Shown here: positions 1 through 11,623 of the stretch, in pieces
Layout of the letters: every line of letters begins with the position of its first letter
Numbering within the stretch: position 1 is the stretch's first letter
DNA from: Euclidia mi
Taxonomy: Eukaryota; Arthropoda; Insecta; Lepidoptera; Erebidae
NCBI GenBank assembly: GCA_944739405.2
Contig: OX123192.2
Coordinates: forward strand, 53,124,486-53,188,485
Reading direction: 5' to 3'
DNA length: 64,000 nucleotides
Program-made: the position numbers and the translations under genes
Notes under the pieces: generated by a model
Told to the model about the DNA's origin: nothing
What the model saw: the letters and a program-made list of their open reading frames with translations, nothing else
Database searches by the model: none

Positions 1-859
1 CTACTACTCGAAGGGCACATTATACAGCGTCGTAAGTCCTGGCGGGGAAGTAGCATTACTGTGAGTTCGTTCCAATTGATTTCTTTAGCAGTTCCGTAAT
101 CCATTATGCATTTTCGGCATTAATTAGCCCGTTTCAAATCCTTCATTATTTAAATTATACCTATATATATATATATATATATTTCATAATAGTCCTACCC
201 ACTGCATTAGGCTAGAGATTATTTTTTTTATCTAACGGTTACATTTGTATAGTAACGGTTAAATTTAACGGCCATACTTGAGTAAAATTCTTTAAATTTT
301 CATCAGACCGCCAGTGGCAATGATATTATATGAGTAATATTGTTGACCAGTGGTATTGCGTTGGTTTATAGGTAAAAACACACTCTAAGTTGTTTTATCT
401 TGGCAATTGTAGCGCATTTTCTTTGCCTATTGGTTTATAGGTGAATACTCATTCTTAATAAAATTGTTAGGTACACCCTAACAACAATAGTTACCTAATA
501 TTCTTTGACTAAAAGGTCTCAATTTGAAAAAAGTCCCGTTAGCGCGTAGGTAATAACGGCATTCATAGCTCATTCTGTGTTTTTGTATTTCAGTATCGTG
601 GACAGGCCGTGGTCGCAGGCACCTGCCAGCCAAGTCAGCTGTTAGGCTTACCCGTGCGTTGCACTAGCACAGCTTAATAGCTTACTCGCGTTATATTTTT
701 ACGCACGCCCTCGGCTCACCCTCATTATAAAATTTAAGTATAAATTTGCATCAAATACTAAATTTTGATTGTATTTCATTGCCTTTCTTGCTTTAACGTC
801 ATTTCACGTATTTTGAATAATCTTAATCCAATACATAACCAATTAGACATATTTTAATC
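1..859. other. Region upstream of BEL gag, no gene
   Basis: No open frame of note. A short (TA)n run lies at about 165-182. The stretch probably belongs to the untranslated leader of the BEL element that follows, and a phrase like ttggtttataggt occurs twice (about 362-374 and 429-441). I could not find a counterpart of the 3' LTR here, so the 5' LTR is lost, diverged or lies before the window. Confidence 0.4.
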
Positions 860-2080
860 ATGGAACATAAATCATTACTTAAAAGGCGGGGTAGTTATAA
901 AGCTAAAGTAACTCAATTCAAATCATATTTGGAGATTTTAAAAAGCTGTAATACTTTAAGTACGTTACAAATTAGTGAGTTAAAGTTGCGATTACAAAAA
1001 ATTGAAGAATTATATTCCGAATTCGATTCAACGCAAACTGACATCGAAAATTTTTCTGAAATTCCAGAGGACCAGTACAAGGAACGCGAATCCTTCGAAA
1101 GTTAATACTTCGGCGCGATTGCTGTTGCACAGGAGGTGTTGAGTAAGCAGCAGACCTCTGCGGACCCGGACTTTGCGTCGGTTACAGGTTCTGGTACTGT
1201 TTCTCGGCATACAGGTTGGCCAAAACTTAAACTTCCGACTATACACCCACCTACCTTTTCGGGTCATTATCATAGCTGGTTAGAATTTCGTGATACGTAC
1301 ACTTCACTCATACATTCCGATGACTCAATACCTAAGATTAGTAAATTTCATTATTTACGCGCTGCAGTAAAGGATAGTGCCGCTTTGGTAATCCGTTCTC
1401 TAGACTTCTCAGCCGAAAACTATGACATTGCATGGCAGTTGTTATGTGAACGGTTCGATAATAAAAGGCTTCTTGTAAACAATCACATTCAGGCAATTCT
1501 TAACATTGAATCTATTCCAAAGGAATCATTTAAAGCTTTACGTAACCTTAGTGACCTAGTCAATCGCAATTTAAGAGCCTTAAAATTACTTAACCTACCC
1601 ACTGATAGTTGGGATGTGATTATTATTCATTTAGTATCGAATAAATTAGATGTAGTAACAAATCGAGAATGGGAAATTTATCGCAATGATTTGGAAGATT
1701 TACCCTCGCTTAGTGACTCTAATAAATTTCTCAAAAACAGAGCAGATCTATTGGAAACTATTGAGGACGCGCATAGTACAAAACGAAGACATAATGATGT
1801 CACGCATTCTAGACAAAAAACATTTACTGTAAATTCTAGGCCTTCAAATGCCAAGCAATCATATCATTCCCACTGTGTAAAGGTAACCATGCTATCTACC
1901 AGTGCTCAGAGTTTAAATCGCTTCCTATTGAAAGTCGTATTCAAAAGGCGAAGTTCTTAAAGTTATGCCTCAACTGCTTGCGTCGAGGTCACTTGGCAAA
2001 CGCATGTAGATTAGGATCATGTCGAATTTGTAGCAAGTCTCATAACACAATGCTACACCTAAATGAGCCATCCACACAGC
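860..2080 (+). pseudogene. gag: BEL gag with zinc knuckle (broken)
   Basis: The frame opens at ATG 860 (MEHKSLL) with a basic, helix-rich N-terminus. It is stopped by TAA at 1103-1105 and continues in the same frame to 1960. The central part carries the DUF1759 signature: KLPTIHPPTFSG, the WLEFRDTYTSLIH segment and ERFDNKRLLVNNHIQ. These features define the BEL capsid precursor. A frameshift near 1870-1960 moves the cysteine-rich knuckle (CLNCLRRGHLANAC) into the frame of the following open segment at 1978. The second BEL copy, at 37-43 kb, has the same gag layout. Defective as it stands. Confidence 0.88.
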
Positions 2081-3234
2081 ATTCAAATCAGTCTGATAGT
2101 ACAAATACACCTACCAATCCTAGTACCAGTAGTATTGCACTATGCTCAACACAACCAGATATTCAATCACAACCTTCTGCTTGTTTACAAGATAATGTAG
2201 TGCTATCAGCCACACATAGTCGATGTTTAGTGTTGCTATCAACGGCTTTAATTCAAGTAAATGATCATTATGGTAAAAAACATACAATTCGCGCTTTATT
2301 AGACAATGGAAGCACATCAAGCTTCATTACAAAGAGCCTGTGTGACAAACTTAAACTGTCAACTTATTCAACCTCCACATTGGTCGAAGGATTGAATCGT
2401 CAGTCTTGTAGCTTATCCAAGCGATGTGATGTAACTATATCGTCACTTGTTAGTTCATATTCTGAAAATATAAGCTGTTTCGTTGTGCCGCACATTACGC
2501 AATCGATACCAGCTACACAAGTCAATTACGCAGGGCTAGACATACCTCAAAATATTGTATTAGCCGATCCCACATTCCACACGCCATCTCAAGTAGATAT
2601 GCTACTTGGAGCAGATTTATTTTGGAGCATACTTTGTTCACATAATATCTCACTAGGTAAAAACAAACCTACATTAAGTGAGACGCAGTTCGGATGGTTG
2701 ATATCCGGGCCTATACATTCATTACATAACAATACAGTCCACTGCAATCATTCCATTACGCATTATGATAATGTGCTTCAGGATCAACTGACCAAGAACT
2801 TTGAACTCGAATCAGTCACCGCGCACAGCCCCATATCCAAAGAGGAACAGGAGTGTGAGCGTCATTTTGTAAGCACTACCACACATGATGACGATGGTCG
2901 CTTCGTTGTAACCATTCCATTAAAGGAGTCTCCTCAACGATTGGGTGACTCATATGAACACGCCCTTGCTAGGTTTATATCATTAGAACATAGGTTCAAG
3001 CGAGATCCAGAGTTCAAAAGGCAGTATACTCAGTTCATCCAGGAGTATATCTCATTGGGTCACATGACTGAAAATACCTCTCCTAGTGATGATAAATATC
3101 AATATATTATGCCGCATCATGGCGTTTTACGAGAAACTAGTTTAACAACAAAATTACGTGTGGTTTTTTATGCATCTGCGGCAACCACGTCTGGCGTGTC
3201 CTTTAATAACCTACAATTCAGAGTGACCTCATAA
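1978..3234 (+). pseudogene. pol: BEL protease and N-terminal reverse transcriptase
   Basis: The segment begins in the zinc knuckle, passes a Ser/Thr-rich linker, and enters a DUF1758-type aspartic protease near 2287 (RALLDNGSTSSFITKSL). The catalytic triplet reads D-N-G; D-T/S-G is usual in aspartic proteases, and the second BEL copy here has D-T-G. FGWLISGPI marks the protease C-terminus. The RT N-terminal region follows from about 2870 (GRFVVTIPLKESPQ, then KLRVVFYASA). A stop at 3232-3234 follows a frameshift just upstream, because the next frame continues the RT fingers. It cannot encode an active polyprotein. Confidence 0.85.
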
Positions 3235-4495
3235 GTATATTGATTAGATTTCGCCATTTCAAATATGTCGCTACTGCAGATGTAGAAAAATGTACCGCAT
3301 GATTAGAGTAAACAAAACCCAGCGTACGCTTCAGCAAATATTGTGGCGGTTTGAACCCCATGAGCAACTTAAACAGTACAAGCTCAACACTATCACATAT
3401 GGCATGGCCTCATCAGCATTCTTAGCGACTAGATGTTTAGTGCAGTTAGGAAAAGAATGCACTGAAAAACCGATTTCAGACGCCATTATTCAGGGTTTCT
3501 ACGTTGACGATTATATCTATGGAAATAATGATAGCTCTAAGCTAGTACAAATATGCAGAGGCGTTATAGAGCAATTAAAAAAGGCCCAATTCTCTTTAAG
3601 AAAATGTCATTCAAATAATACATCCGTAATTCAGGAGCTCATAGGTGAAAATGACACAGATGAGTATCTCAACTTGAGTGGGAATGAATACTCAAAGACC
3701 CTCGGATTGTTATGGGGTTGTAAATCCGATAAATTGTTATTTTCAGTCAACCTTACACAACATGAACACATAACCAAACGTATAATTTTGTCTACCATGG
3801 CACAAATATTTGATCCTTTAGGTCTTATCAACCCTTGTATATTGCAGGCAAAACTCATTTTACAAAAGCTATGGTCTTTGAAAATAGGATGGGATGAAAG
3901 GGTTTCGACTGAAATTGCCGTAAGTTGGTGCAATTTAATTAAATCTTTACTTAATATTAATCAAATAAGAATTCCTAGATACGTTATATGTGATCATCCT
4001 GTATCCTGTGAGATACACGCATTCAGTGATGCATCAATTCAAGCATATAGTGCGTGTGTTTACATTCGATCTGTGACTCACAATGATGAGGTATTGGTTA
4101 ATTTGATAACCGCAAAAAGCCGCGTTGCTCCTTTGAAGCCTATGACGGTGCCACGGCTTGAATTATGCGGAGCTCTTCTAGCCGCTCGTCTAGCTGCTAA
4201 GGTTAAATCATCATTAACGTTAAAAATTCACAGCTGTATTTATTGGTGTGACTCAACCATTGTCTTAAGTTGGATCAAATCATCCAAAGCCAACTTGTTG
4301 AAACCGTTTGTTTACAATAGAATTCATGAGATAAATTCCCTTACAGAACCATCCACATGGCGATACGTACCTACACGGGTAAACCCTGCTGATATAGGGT
4401 CACGGGGAGCGGTCGCCAGACAGCTGGAAAAGAGTAGCTTGTGGTGGTCAGGTCCAGAATTTCTTTTAAATCCTAAATCAGATTGGCCAGTTTAA
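3235..4495 (+). pseudogene. pol: BEL reverse transcriptase and RNase H part
   Basis: Just before 3290 another frame reads FKYVATADVEKM, the first catalytic Asp region of the BEL RT. A one-base loss in the A-run at 3285-3290 shifts it into the frame that starts MYRMIRVNKTQ. The RT palm motif is FYVDDYIYG at about 3500-3525. Connection-domain sequence follows (AQIFDPLGLINPC), then an RNase H-like start IHAFSDASIQAYSACVY near 4015 and IYWCDSTIVLSWIK near 4235. Gene order and motifs are typical of BEL/Pao. The frame ends at 4495, where another shift leads into the integrase. Confidence 0.85.
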
Positions 4496-4528
4496 CCGAC
4501 TTGCATTAATGAAGGTGATCTGCCCGAA

Positions 4529-6060
4529 ATGAAAGTGCTAAGTCATTTAGGTATCTCAGAATCACAGTCAGTTGAATATTTTAATAAATTTTCTGAATTT
4601 TCTAGATTACAACGTATCACAGCTTACGTACAACGTTTCATTCATAACTATCGCTTTCCAAATAACAACCATAAAGGTTATTTAACGTTAAGCGAACTCA
4701 ATTCAGCACTGATTACATTATGTAAATTATCTCAACAAGAATCGTTTGAACTTGAGTACAGATTGTTAAAAAATAAAAATACTTTGCCATTAAAGAATAA
4801 ACTAGTAAAGTTTAATCCCTTTTTGGACTCTGATGGCCTCATACGAGTAGGAGGTAGGCTAGTCAATTCACATTACTCATACGACACCAAGCATCCAATA
4901 TTGTTACACGCATTACACCATATTACAGTACTTATCTTCAAATATTATCATAAATTACTTATTCATGCAGGTCCGCAATTTGTCCGGTTTTGGGTGTTGA
5001 ATGGCAGGAATCTTGCGAGAAAAACTGTGCGTAATTGTGTTACGTGTTGTTGATTTTCAGGCAGAATTATACAGCCGATCATGGGTGTTTTGCCTGGGGA
5101 GCGATTGCACGCTGATTATCCCTTTATTAATACAGCGGTAGACTATGCGGGACCTGTAATGATCTTGAACCGAAAAGGTAGAGGAAGCACTTTAGTAAAG
5201 GCATACTTATGTATATTTGTCTGTTTGGCTGTCAAAGCAGTACATATAGAGCTTGTAACCGACCTGAGCTCTAAGACCTTTATTGCTGCTTTAAGCAGAT
5301 TTATTGCCCGCAGAGGAAAACCTGTCAATATCTTCTCTGACAACGGCACGTACTTTGTAGGAGCGTGTAATGAATTAGCGAAATTCTTAAAATCTAATTC
5401 ACATTATATAGGTTCTTATGCTTTAGATATGTCCATTAACTTTAAGTTTTCACCTGCATATAGCTGCATAATGGGTTAGCCGAGGCTGCCGTTAAATCAG
5501 TGAAATATCATTTAAAACGTATTCTTGGTCTTGCCAATCTTACTTATGAGGAAATGAATACCGTTCTTGCCGAAATTGAAGCTATTCTAAACTCGAGGCC
5601 TTTAACTCCCTTATCTTCTGATCCATCGGATCTAGTAGCCCTCACGCCTTCACATTTTCTCATTGGACGAACATTAACAGTGTTGCCTTCTCCTCAGGTA
5701 CAAGATGTCGCTAAGTTGTGCACCTTCTCACGTTTCATGAGAACTCAACAACTGAAAACTCATTTCTGGGCCAGATTTCACAAAGAATACATTTCAGAGC
5801 TTCAGATACGACAGAAATTTTGCAAAGATGAAGGACAGCTACGTCTTGGACAAATGGTGCTAGTCAAAGATGACCGATTGCCACCAAACAGATGGTTGCT
5901 CGGGTGAGTGTCCAGCGTGTACCCAGGCTCCGATGGCGTAACCAGAGTGGCAGATGTGACGACTGCAACAGGCACCCTTCGGCGCGCCTTCAACAGGCTG
6001 TGCCCTTTGCCAGTGATGACGGAATCTGATGATCCAGCGAACCAAGACTCTTTCTCCTGA
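4529..6060 (+). pseudogene. pol: BEL integrase and DUF5641 tail (three frames)
   Basis: 4529-5053 holds the integrase N-terminus with a His-His-Cys-Cys zinc site (HKLLIHAGPQ and NCVTCC) and is cut by a stop. 5081-5479 holds the catalytic core: YPFINTAVDYAGPV with the first Asp and NIFSDNGTYFVGA with the second. The region around the catalytic Glu (GLAEAAVKS) is in a shifted frame near 5475. 5500-5907 carries the BEL-specific DUF5641 tail (EAILNSRPLTPLSSD, TPSHFLIGR). After another shift near 5908 the tail (YPGSDGVTRVADV) ends at a stop at 6058-6060. The protein normally joins cDNA to host DNA. This copy is not functional. Confidence 0.87.
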
Positions 6061-6070
6061 GGCGGCAGCA

Positions 6071-6362
6071 TGTTGACGCCTCGCATGTGCTCCCACTACG
6101 CATAGCACACATGCACACGGCAGACCGGCGTAAAGCAGCCAGCGCGGCGCCGCGGCGCGGGGAGGGGGCGACAGAGCTCCACTAGCGCCCAGCTACGGCG
6201 AACTACACACACCTTATTGGCATCGGTGAACGTGCGCACGTTTAACTTGTATATCCTTTATATAATCAAATATAGTATCGTTACAAAGTTTGCATCTTTA
6301 ATTTAAATAAAGTATACATCAAAGTCCACCCGCAAGCAAGACAGTACCTAAGTTCAGAACAC
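6071..6362 (+). repeat. Probable 3' LTR of BEL copy 1
   Basis: Just after the pol stop a purine-rich stretch ends in A, followed by TGTTGACGCC. The other BEL element here starts its LTR in the same setting with TGTTCGCGCC. A poly(A) signal (aataaa) lies near 6305 and the segment ends near an ACA at about 6362. The first ~130 bases are GC-rich. No matching 5' LTR was found, so the right edge is a guess. Confidence 0.45.
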
Positions 6363-6418
6363 ATGCAATTTTTATAAAAAAATACTTAATATCCATTCAA
6401 ACATGCTACCAAAACATC

Positions 6419-6545
6419 ACTCACGCCTGTTTCCCCGAAGGGGTAGGCAGAAGCATATTAAACGCCCACTTTTCGCCAGTGTTTTTATCCTACGTAATAG
6501 GTGGCGAGCCTATTTCCGCTTGGCGGGATATTTTGTTTGCCAGAG
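6419..6545 (-). repeat. SINE-B 3' fragment
   Basis: It matches the 3' body of the tRNA-headed SINE seen at 8011-8264 and 61929-62184. Shared landmarks on the plus strand are cacgcc, ccccgaaggggtaggcaga and ggcgagcctatttccg. The tRNA-like head is missing. Confidence 0.7.
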
Positions 6546-8010
6546 CCTCGTCCGGTGATTGGCAGGTGCACCACTTACAGGTGAGGTTGGCTTGGGACCC
6601 TAAGTTATTGGTGGGAACCCTATGCATGTTACGAGTATGTACCAAAAATCATCCACAGAAAACCCTTCTTAACTAAATCGAAATCACCGAATGAAAAAAG
6701 CACCTCGCCAATCTTACTGCACGGAATGTAAAATCCGATTTGGAAGTATGGCAAGCTCCTTACGAATGCATCTTTAGCATGAAGCAGCTTATATAGAGGT
6801 GGCGAGGCTCGTAAAATTTATTTATAAGAGTCGTATATATCGCATTTGTATGTGATGTAAAATGCTTTACTTCTCGATACTACCGAACATTGTGGTTTCG
6901 ATCCCCACATGGGCCATTGTTGTATTACACACAAATAGCTTTCTAAACTTTAGGTTTACAATGTGTCTCAGATAGAAAAGAGACTGGAATTTTTGGGTAA
7001 AATATTAATTAAGATTTAATAACTATCAATAGAATTATTTTTATGACCAAGTTGGTGCAAGAAATAGTAGGTACAAAATCGATGCATTTATCCCGCCTAT
7101 ATGCCCTATAGATGTCTTATGCACCCATGGATAAGTAAGTATTTCGAACATTGCACGAGCGTCCTTTTAACTGAGGCATAATAAATGGGTCTACTTAAAA
7201 AAATCGTTCCCCAGGTGTTATTTTTGCGTAGTATGACTTGGCATGATGTCCAAAACGAGTAGACTTCGGCTTGGTGATGATGATGTAATAGTACAGTCAA
7301 TGATGATTTGCACTTTGCTTTGTTTATCTGTAATACGGCCTATAAAGATTTGTATTTTGCTTTGACCTAAGCATTCCAACGATCCAAACAATCTAATTCT
7401 AGATTTGATTGAGTGGTAATGTTGCATCCGACACTCAGAGCACACCACACGCTTAGGTCAAAGCGTGTCATTGCACACGCAGACTTATGCGGGTGTACAA
7501 AATGTTTGTTGAATTTGTGAGCCTGTTAGTACAAAGACTATTTTGAGCTATACTCTGATATCACACGGGAAAATCATGTATAGACTTTCACAGTTCAATG
7601 CTGGACTTAAGCCTCTCTTATTTGCTTGATGGTTATAGCACTGTAATTCAATAGGCTTTGGTGTCGAGTTGCCTGTTTCTCTTCAAATATAGCTCAAATC
7701 AGCTTCGTGTCATACATGAATGATTCGCTGCGCTCTACCAATAATTTAACTAAGGCTTCGTTTATTTTAATAATCTACCTCTTATAACACCTATGGAATT
7801 AAGTTATGAAGTGATATTTTGTATTCTTAATCTGACAGATTCTAGAGAAATCGATCGAGAATCTACGTGGATAAGGAGGACAAATATAGATAATATACTT
7901 TGTATTATTAGACATCGACTAACGTCAGTCCCTGATTAAATAAAATTATTATATACATGGAGCATAGAAACCTCCATGATTATATAGACAAACATACATA
8001 CATACATACA
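6546..8010. other. No gene seen
   Basis: AT-rich sequence without a supported reading frame. Short frames at 7106-7448 show no recognisable motif. The stretch ends in a small (ACAT)n run near 7987-8010, next to the SINE at 8011. Around 7640-7800 there is weak similarity to the repeat at 8265-8400. Confidence 0.5.
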
Positions 8011-8264
8011 TATCGTCACGCCTTTTATCCCCGAAGGGGTAGGCAGAGGTGTATTTCTACACCCACTTTTCGCCAGATATACTTTAGTCCCACGTAATAA
8101 GGGGCGAGCCTATTGCCGTACCGGGCACATTTCCAGACTCCGTGCTGCTACAGAGAATTTCGTGACAGAAAAACCCAATAACACTGCCCGACCCAGGAAT
8201 CGAACCCGGGACCTCCCGATCCCACGCGCACATTTATGCCGCGAGACCAACGAGGCAGTCGTAT
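8011..8264 (-). repeat. tRNA-derived SINE, family B, full-length
   Basis: On the minus strand the head has pol III promoter-like boxes: A-box-like tggtctcgcggca and B box ggttcgattcc. A body follows and ends in cctctgccta ccccttcggg. The unit recurs at 61929-62184 and as 3' fragments at 6419 and 8823. It is a non-coding retroposon that depends on LINE machinery. It is not a functional tRNA because the cloverleaf is degraded. Confidence 0.8.
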
Positions 8265-8400
8265 AGGGTTTGATGTCGAGTTTTCCGTCTCTACGCAAAG
8301 ATGGTATTTGCATCGTGTTATCCCTTAGTCGCCTCTTACGACACCCACGGGAAGATAGGGGGTGGTGACACTTGTATTCTATGCCGTCAACCACACGGGC
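8265..8400 (-). repeat. Repeat unit next to SINE-B
   Basis: A compact block with cttagtcgcctcttacgac and ctatgccgtcaaccacac, recognisable as repeat-like. A decayed relative seems to lie at about 7640-7830. It may be the distal half of a composite SINE. Confidence 0.4.
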
Positions 8401-8614
8401 AATATGATAAAAACAAGATGATAAAAACGTAATAAACCTTGATAAAAAGATATGTAACGCTTCGTCACTCTAGCAATACAAAGTCAGGGGCGGGATTAGC
8501 GAGGGATATTATTTTTCGGGTGCACACAGGTTGTGCTGTGCAATTAATAGATTTATATTTTAATAGTGGCTATGTTTAAGTCTCCTTGTAAGTGGAATCA
8601 AATACAGAATATCC

Positions 8615-8700
8615 ATCATCGACCCTGTATATAAACTGTCCCACTGCTGGGCATGGGCTTCTTCTCACCAAAAAAAAAGGCCCGTGCCGGAAAGTACAAA
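8615..8700 (-). repeat. Retroposon 3' end (GATGAT-tail family)
   Basis: The phrase tataaactgtcccactgctgggcatgggc is shared, in either orientation, with 10908-10970 and 15075-15172. Related 3' ends occur at 26940-27005, 57425-57505 and 63262-63335. These ends normally finish in GATGAT repeats, suggesting a SINE family using an RTE-type LINE tail. Confidence 0.55.
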
Positions 8701-8822
8701 TTACGATCCAGAAATCCCTCTGATGACGAAAGAGGCACCTTGTATGAGAGGAATCTAATACCTTTAAACGAGCAAAGCTTGGTCTTTCAGATACTATACT
8801 TAAGTAACATAGCATAACTTCT

Positions 8823-8945
8823 TCTTCACGCCTTTTATCCTCGAAGGGGTAGGCAGAGGTGTATTACACACCCACACTTCACCAGTTATGTTCCGGTCCC
8901 AATGTAATAGGGGGCGAGCCTATTGCCATCTACCGGGCGCATCAT
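8823..8945 (-). repeat. SINE-B 3' fragment
   Basis: It shares ttcacgccttttatcc, gaaggggtaggcagaggtg and gggggcgagcctattgcc with the full SINE-B copies. It lacks the tRNA-like head. Confidence 0.7.
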
Positions 8946-9025
8946 AAAGCTAGCGACAATTAATTTATAACGCACTTGATAAATTATTAGGAATATTTTG
9001 AAAATTATTCAACCAAAATATCATA

Positions 9026-9733
9026 ATGGTGTTAGAAGAATAACCGGTCCTTTGGGAGGCTTACACGGGGATATGGATCCAACGTGCAGAGGCCCGTAGA
9101 GAACTTTAATCTAAAATGGGATGGGACACATGCCGCGGAGCCTCCACAGCTGCACTACTGAGTACTAGCCGCAGCAAATGTAGGACTTTTGCAATGATGT
9201 GGAGTCTAATTTACTGGTTTATGGGGATGGGTGTTAAATGGACTGGTAATAATGATACTATGGATAAAAAACGGCACCTGCCAGTGATACTCTTATAGCA
9301 TCCGTCCACGTGGCAGGTGGTGACTCGTCAACTCACTAGATGGGCCCTCTCTAAACAGCCACCCAAAGCAAACAAACTCTGCTATAAAGGCAACCAGAGG
9401 GCAACACCGGTGCGAGTGGCTAGGGGTGTCGAGCGGTGCGGCACCGGTTTCGCCATCGCGGGCTTCGTGACAACGGAGGCCCGGAGCGGGTTTCCCCGTC
9501 GTTACGCCCTTGAGAATGACACTTCCACCCCCGAGCTAATAGCTCTTGCGGCTTCCCTCTGGCCGGCCGACCAAGGCAAGCCAGAGTTGAGAGTCCTGCG
9601 GGCACTCTTGGAAATCCACTCCGGCCAGCCAATAAAGTCAAGCCGGAGACGAGGCCCTGACCGACCCTCTGAAGCATTCGGGACCGCAGTGTCGCCACAC
9701 ACATTCAGCTCGCCACAAAGCTGCCCTGCGGTT
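9026..9733 (+). repeat. Unidentified 0.71-kb GC-rich repeat, unit 1
   Basis: It starts atggtgttagaagaataacc and ends gctgccctgcggtt. Unit 2 (9905-10622) is nearly identical and in the same orientation. An open frame of about 140 codons spans the second half of both units, but it starts at GTG, not ATG. Most differences between the units would change the amino acid (about 8 of 11 counted by eye), so it does not look like a maintained protein. I do not recognise the family. Confidence 0.8.
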
Positions 9734-9904
9734 GTAAGCTTTCTTTTCATCTTGTAATACATTTTTTGTTTATATTACACGGTGAAGGTGATTTTTGTAA
9801 GCTGTTACTCTGCCCTCTGAGATTGCGTTAGTCTCATGATGAGATAACGGCTGCCCCAGAGTGGTGTTATTATTATGTCTCTTTTTCACGGCTATTCTTT
9901 TAAC
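9734..9904. other. Spacer between the two 0.71-kb units
   Basis: 171 bases unrelated to the flanking repeat units. It contains gttattattatg near 9868, similar to the ATT-repeat tail after unit 2. Confidence 0.5.
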
Positions 9905-10622
9905 ATGGTGTTAGAAGAGTAACCGGTCCTTTGGGAGGCTTACACGGGGATATGGATCCAACGTGCAGAGGCCCGTAGAGAACTTTAATCTAAAATGGGA
10001 TGGGACACATGCCGCGCAGCCTCCACAACTGCACTACTGAGTACAGCTATGGACTAGCCGCAGCAAATGTAGGGCTATTGCAATGATGTGGAGTCTAATT
10101 TACTAGTTTATGGGGATGGGTGTTAAATCGACTGGTAATAATGATACTATGGATAACAAACGGCACCTGCCAGTGATACTCCTATAGCATCCGTCCGCGT
10201 GGCAGGTGGTGATTCGCCAACTCACTAGATGGGCCCTCTCTAAACAGCCGCCCAAAGCAAACAAACTCTGCCATAAAGGCAGCCAGAGGGCAACACCGGT
10301 GCGAGTGGCTAGGGGTGTCGAGCGGTGCGGCACCGGTTTCGCCATCGCGGGCCTCGTGACAACGGAGGCCCGGAGCGGGTTTCCCCGTAGTTACGCCCTT
10401 GAGAATGACACTTCCACCCCCGAGCTAATAGCTCTTGCGGCTTCCCTCTGGCCGGCCGACCAAGGCAAGCCAGAGTTGAGAGTCCTGCTGGCACTCTTGG
10501 AAATCCACTCCGGCCAGCCAATAAAGGCAAGCCGGAGACGAGGCCCTGACCGACTCTCCGAAGCATTCGGGACCGCAGTGTCGCCACACACATTCAGCTC
10601 GCCACAAAGCTGCCCTGCGGTT
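9905..10622 (+). repeat. Unidentified 0.71-kb GC-rich repeat, unit 2
   Basis: Direct copy of 9026-9733. It has about 10 extra bases (agctatgg region near 10045) and scattered substitutions. A run of TTA/ATT triplets follows directly (10622-10640), which could be a retroposition tail. See the unit 1 entry for the coding assessment. Confidence 0.8.
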
Positions 10623-10777
10623 TTATTATTATTATTATTATGATATAATTTAACCATGTATTAATTAAGACTCACTTATTCACACACCATTGTTATGGTA
10701 GAATGTGAGGAGATTATTATTACCCTTCCACCATTATGTAACCACATTTCTTGTGAATAAATAAATTTCAATTTAAA

Positions 10778-10905
10778 CTTAGCGTCACATACCTGTGTGG
10801 TGATCGGTACAGTTCTGTACACTGTGAAGTTCAAAGACAATTTTCGAAAATGTCAAGCAAGAGATTCACTTTATAAGTTTCGTGTTCATCTGCAAAATAA
10901 TATTA
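10778..10905 (+). repeat. Diverged repeat pair, copy 1
   Basis: It begins aaacttagcgtcacata and contains ggtacag and catctgcaaaataa, all shared in order with 12808-12945. Identity is moderate. The family is not recognised. Confidence 0.5.
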
Positions 10906-10907
10906 TA

Positions 10908-10970
10908 TATATCATCAGCCTTTTATACTGTCCCACTGCTGGGCACGGGCCTCTTCTCACTCAAAAAAAA
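10908..10970 (-). repeat. Retroposon 3' end (GATGAT-tail family)
   Basis: On the minus strand it reads agtgagaagaggcccgtgcc then cagcagtgggacagt and ends in gctgatgat, like the tail at 15075-15172. Confidence 0.6.
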
Positions 10971-11051
10971 TATAAGTATTAAATATAAAGACATAAATTA
11001 TACCATTCGATAGTTAGACGAAATTAATAAAAAAGTAAGGGTAATATTGTA

Positions 11052-11289
11052 TCTACACTATATAATATTATAAAGAGGAAAACTTTGTATTATTGTTTGT
11101 AATAGATAAACTCAAAAACGACTGGACAGATTTTAAAAATTCTTTCACCATTAGAAAGCTACATTATCTGCGAGTAACATAGGCTATATTTTATTTTAGA
11201 AAAAATAGGGGTCCGTAAGATATTTGGGTTTTTCGGATACGCGAAGTAGTTCCCTCAGGACGCGGGTGAAACCGCGGGAAATGGCTAGT
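11052..11289 (+). mobile_element. Non-autonomous Helitron (Lep1-like)
   Basis: The 238-bp unit begins TCTACACTATATAATATTAT and ends ggctagt, with a short GC stem just before the CTAGT terminus. It lies between A and T with no target duplication. These are the hallmarks of Helitrons, which move by rolling-circle transposition. Internal phrases such as aaactcaaaaacgactgg fit small Helitrons common in Lepidoptera. It has no coding capacity. Confidence 0.8.
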
Positions 11290-11600
11290 TACAATATAAT
11301 TATATAAAGAACATTTATATAATTATATAAAAAACTTAGTAAAAAAGTTAGTAGTTCTGCCTATACCTTATATAAACTTGCCTCTATTGTGAACACTGTC
11401 GCCCTATTCGCTGCGTTTCATGGTCTGATAGCATCAAGACTACGAACTGATGACTAAGATACGGCATTATCTTTTGGGGTAATTCAACAGATAGGGAGCT
11501 GATATTGTTTTAAAAGTCAAAAACGTTGTGTCAGAGCGATGTTTGCTCTAAAACAATAGAAAGTTGCAGGCCTTATTTAATTAAATATTTTTTTTAACAT
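11290..11600. other. No gene seen
   Basis: Short AT-rich spacer between the Helitron and a LINE 3' fragment. It has no recognisable motif. Confidence 0.5.
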
Positions 11601-11623
11601 TTGCGTCGTTATATTTATACGAA

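Larger units (their letters stand above)
860..6362 (+). mobile_element. BEL/Pao LTR retrotransposon, decayed copy 1
   Basis: Domains run in BEL/Pao order: gag (DUF1759-like), zinc knuckle, DUF1758-type aspartic protease, reverse transcriptase, RNase H, integrase zinc-binding and core, and the DUF5641 C-terminus. Such elements replicate by reverse transcription in cytoplasmic particles and insert through the integrase. This copy has at least one in-frame stop and several frameshifts, so it is a fossil. A likely 3' LTR begins at 6071. The 5' LTR is not seen. Confidence 0.9.

Noticed and set aside
8200..8262. tRNA gene in the SINE heads (also 26577, 40290, 61790, 62110)
   Set aside because: A and B boxes are present, but the cloverleaf is not complete and each is followed by SINE body, tail and target duplications.
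9317..10643. Paired ~145-codon frames as protein genes
   Set aside because: They start at GTG, lie in repeats, and differ mostly at amino-acid-changing positions. They also run into non-repeat sequence at the end.
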